Positions 62,012-64,000 of a stretch of 64,000 nucleotides of DNA are shown piece after piece. A program made the translations under genes and the position numbers. This DNA is from Chloroflexota bacterium (lineage in GTDB: Bacteria; Chloroflexota; Anaerolineae; Anaerolineales; Anaerolineaceae): NCBI GenBank assembly GCA_004347695.1, contig SLTK01000003.1, forward strand, positions 59,898 to 123,897. Reading direction: 5' to 3'. Below the pieces are notes generated by a model that had not been told where the DNA came from, made no database searches, and saw nothing but the letters and a program-made list of their open reading frames with translations. Each line of letters starts with the position of its first letter. The first letter of the stretch is position 1.

Positions 62012-63712
62012 CTAACCGTACAGATCGCGCGTCAACTCATCGATGGTCGGTGAAGGTTTTTCTTTGCCGATCAATTCCTCCCAGAAGCGCGGATCATAGC
62101 GCCGCGAGCGCACCGGCAGTGGCATTTTGACGCCCCAGCCCAACAGCAAAACCTCTTCCTTGGGCTGCAGGCGCGCCAGCATACCGCGCAGCGAGTCGCG
62201 CCCGGCCAGGCCGGAGAGCACCGCCGCGATGTCCGCTTCGTCACCCAGCCAGCCGGAAATGCGCGTGCCGAGCTGCGACATGACCTCATCGTAAATCTGC
62301 GATGGGCGCTGGTCGATGATCAGCAAAGTAACATAATATTTGCGCATCTCCCGCGCGATGGTGCTGAAAGCGGTCTGGGCGGCCATTTCGCGGTTGAGCA
62401 GCTTATGGGCTTCCTCTACCACCACCACCAGCGGACGCGGCTCTTTGGCCTTTCCCGTGCGGAACGCATTGGTGCGCCTCTCCCAGGTCTCGCGGATGCG
62501 GCGGGTAAGCAGGTTGGTTACCAGCAGGTAGTCCAGGTCGGACTCGAATTCACCGAATGAAAGCACTACGTGCTTGCCTTCATCCAGCAGTTGGATGATG
62601 TCGTCCAGAATGTTTTTGGGTGGTTCCGGCATGATATAGGGCCGGTTGAAGACCCGGCCGAGCTTGCTGTGCAGCCCTTCGGCGGCGGCTACATTCACGC
62701 CGGTTTGATTGGCCCAGGCCGCCACGCTGTCGGATGCTGGAACGGTTTTACCCTCGTCAGTGTGCTCCACCGCGCCGTTGCGCATGGCCTTGAAGGCGCT
62801 GAACCAGTTAGCCGCGCCAAAGGAATGCAACAACGCATCCAGTGTGGTAGGCGTGGTCTCCTTGAGGTTCAGCTCGCGGGCAAGCATTTCGATGTCTTCC
62901 GGACGCAGGTCTTTTTCCCCCAGCACCAGGTTGAAGTTGGGGGTATTGCCGCGGATGCTGGCGCCCGCTCCCAGCCCGACCACCTGCACCCTGCTGCCAA
63001 ACTTGGTGCGCAGCCCGGTCACCTTGTCGCCGGTTTCGGAGGTGTCGTCGAAGGCGTATTCGTTGTGCATGTCGAATACCAGCAGCGAGGTCTTGTCGTA
63101 ATGGATCAACCCGGCCAGCAGAATACGCGTCAGGAAGGATTTGCCGGTGCCGGTGGCTCCGAAAATGCCGGATGAGCGCTGAACGAAGCGCTCCAGGTCG
63201 ATGCACACCGGGTGACCCTGTTCGCGGGTATAGCCAACAATGTAGTTTTTGCCGCCGGGCTCGCCAAAGATTTCCGCCACGTCGCCGGCATGCGCCACGC
63301 GCACCGGGGCATGGTGTGAGGGCACGGTTTTGACCGGCAGCGGCTGCGGATCTTGCGGGTGCGCCTCGCGCCAGGCCGGATAGTCCGGCGAGTCGATCTC
63401 CGGGCCGCGCTCCAGCATCAAGGCCGGCAGCACTTCCAGATTGGTGAATAACGTCTGGCCGTGCAGCAGCTTGGCCAATCCGGCCGGCAGGCGCTTTTCG
63501 GACTGCTCGTCGGCGAAGCGCGGGTCGGTGGCGCCCAATTGCAGGTCGGTCACCAGTCCGTAGAACTGCCAGGGGTCGCTTTCGATCACCACGAAGGAGC
63601 CTTCCTGCACTTGCTGCGGCGGAACGGTCAACCGCACCGTCAGGCTATCCTTCAGCGTCCCGCCTACGACGTAACCGACCGGCGTATCATTGGGCAGGGG
63701 TTCTTCGGGCAT
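62012..63712 (-). CDS. HerA-like ATPase (DUF87)
   Basis: The 566-residue protein has a beta-barrel N-terminal region (VGYVVGGTLKDSLTVRLTVP), a Walker A GATGTGKSFL about residue 188, a Walker B-type LVVVVEEAHKLLN and an Arg-finger-containing end (GDEADIAAVLSGLAGRDSLR). HerA forms a hexameric DNA translocase that pairs with NurA nuclease in end resection in archaea; no NurA gene is in the window. The ATG at 63712 with AAGGAG 8 bases upstream is preferred over the longer frame, which carries a Cys-rich implausible extension. Confidence 0.88.
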   Translation of the reverse strand: MPEEPLPNDTPVGYVVGGTLKDSLTVRLTVPPQQVQEGSFVVIESDPWQFYGLVTDLQLGATDPRFADEQSEKRLPAGLAKLLHGQTLFTNLEVLPALMLERGPEIDSPDYPAWREAHPQDPQPLPVKTVPSHHAPVRVAHAGDVAEIFGEPGGKNYIVGYTREQGHPVCIDLERFVQRSSGIFGATGTGKSFLTRILLAGLIHYDKTSLLVFDMHNEYAFDDTSETGDKVTGLRTKFGSRVQVVGLGAGASIRGNTPNFNLVLGEKDLRPEDIEMLARELNLKETTPTTLDALLHSFGAANWFSAFKAMRNGAVEHTDEGKTVPASDSVAAWANQTGVNVAAAEGLHSKLGRVFNRPYIMPEPPKNILDDIIQLLDEGKHVVLSFGEFESDLDYLLVTNLLTRRIRETWERRTNAFRTGKAKEPRPLVVVVEEAHKLLNREMAAQTAFSTIAREMRKYYVTLLIIDQRPSQIYDEVMSQLGTRISGWLGDEADIAAVLSGLAGRDSLRGMLARLQPKEEVLLLGWGVKMPLPVRSRRYDPRFWEELIGKEKPSPTIDELTRDLYG

Positions 63713-64000
63713 GGCGGCAGCTCCTTGAAAGGGATAGAACGATTGATCTAGCTTTATTGTACCAGAAATCGAGCTATAACCTCCCCTGAAATCGAGGGTT
63801 TTGGGGTTTTTGCACCCTGTGGGGCAGGTGCAGGTTGGTTTGAGGGCAGGCAAGTTATTTTGCGTTAATCGAGGCTGTAGCAGCCCGAAAACCAACGTCC
63901 TGGGTCGCTAGAGGCTGTCTCAAAAGAATAAATTTGTCATTTATTCCACCACATATGCGGGATGGGGTGGAACCCATCCCCTTGTATATTAGGGGTATGC
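63713..64000. other. Upstream region of the herA-like gene, ending in a dispersed repeat
   Basis: No gene is supported. The repeat at 63911 reaches the right edge. A possible -10 TACAAT-like block near 63757-63762 on the minus strand is uncertain. Confidence 0.4.
63911..64000 (+). repeat. MITE-like repeat, truncated by the window edge
   Basis: GAGGCTGTCTCAAAAGAATA at the left matches the left end of the 24668 element, and GATGGGGTGGAACCCATCCC repeats the hairpin block at 31160 and 40146. Confidence 0.65.

Noticed and set aside
63713-63895. N-terminal extension of the HerA-like ATPase
   Set aside because: No ribosome binding site and a low-quality Cys/Thr/Pro sequence; the ATG at 63712 has AAGGAG at good spacing.

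Overview
The window is a chromosomal segment of a moderately GC-rich bacterium that looks like a member of the Chloroflexota, most likely Anaerolineae. This rests on several lineage habits: an IPVTG-type wall anchor, secreted proteins ending in a YLPLV-like tail, an FMN-riboswitch-controlled RibXY-type riboflavin transporter, DUF5666/DUF5667 proteins next to ECF sigma factors, and Thr/Pro-rich lipoprotein stalks. The assignment is inferred from protein families, not from a marker gene. No CRISPR array, rRNA, prophage or complete insertion sequence was seen.

Layout. 0-5.3 kb: 5' end of an M1-peptidase-like lipoprotein gene, a two-component system, then a minus-strand cluster (unknown protein, AhpD-like protein, M48 peptidase). 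5.5-8.9 kb: a tight operon ssb, DUF3467, translin-like protein and a Cas4-like nuclease split in two by one in-frame TGA, then an FCY1-type cytosine deaminase and a YccF protein with a frameshift at its start. 8.9-13.6 kb: glutamate dehydrogenase, cytidine deaminase, CBS/CorC membrane protein, short GlmU-like protein, tRNA-Gln. 13.7-18.4 kb: a wall-anchored repeat protein behind a consensus promoter and two copies of a pseudoknotted leader RNA, then an FMN riboswitch and a three-gene riboflavin ABC transporter. 19-27 kb: paired membrane proteins, urocanate hydratase, a CBS protein, an ABC-F ATPase and oligoendopeptidase F, with dispersed hairpin repeats between them.

27-45 kb is rich in envelope genes: a beta-helix/cadherin-like secreted protein, two small paralogous membrane proteins, an 82-bp tandem repeat array, a 1586-residue secreted protein, a GT-C glycosyltransferase, pirin, a small membrane cytochrome-like protein, threonine synthase, a lytic-transglycosylase-like protein and an LCP-family lipoprotein. 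45-50 kb: an ECF sigma factor coupled to an anti-sigma protein with a large extracytoplasmic beta-propeller region, bracketed by two direct copies of a ~180-bp repeat, and an SH3 lipoprotein. 50-56 kb: a methyltransferase, a dtxR/multicopper oxidase/ZIP metal operon with a clear promoter and operator, a DUF2270 protein and a THEP1-like NTPase. 56-64 kb: a second ECF sigma module with DUF5666 proteins, HIT protein, xseA-xseB, a DUF212 protein and a HerA-like ATPase.

The parts most worth a second look are the split membrane Cas4-like nuclease beside ssb and translin, the tandem pseudoknot leader RNA, and the propeller anti-sigma cassette. All starts, domains and structures were read by eye; no database search or folding program was run.
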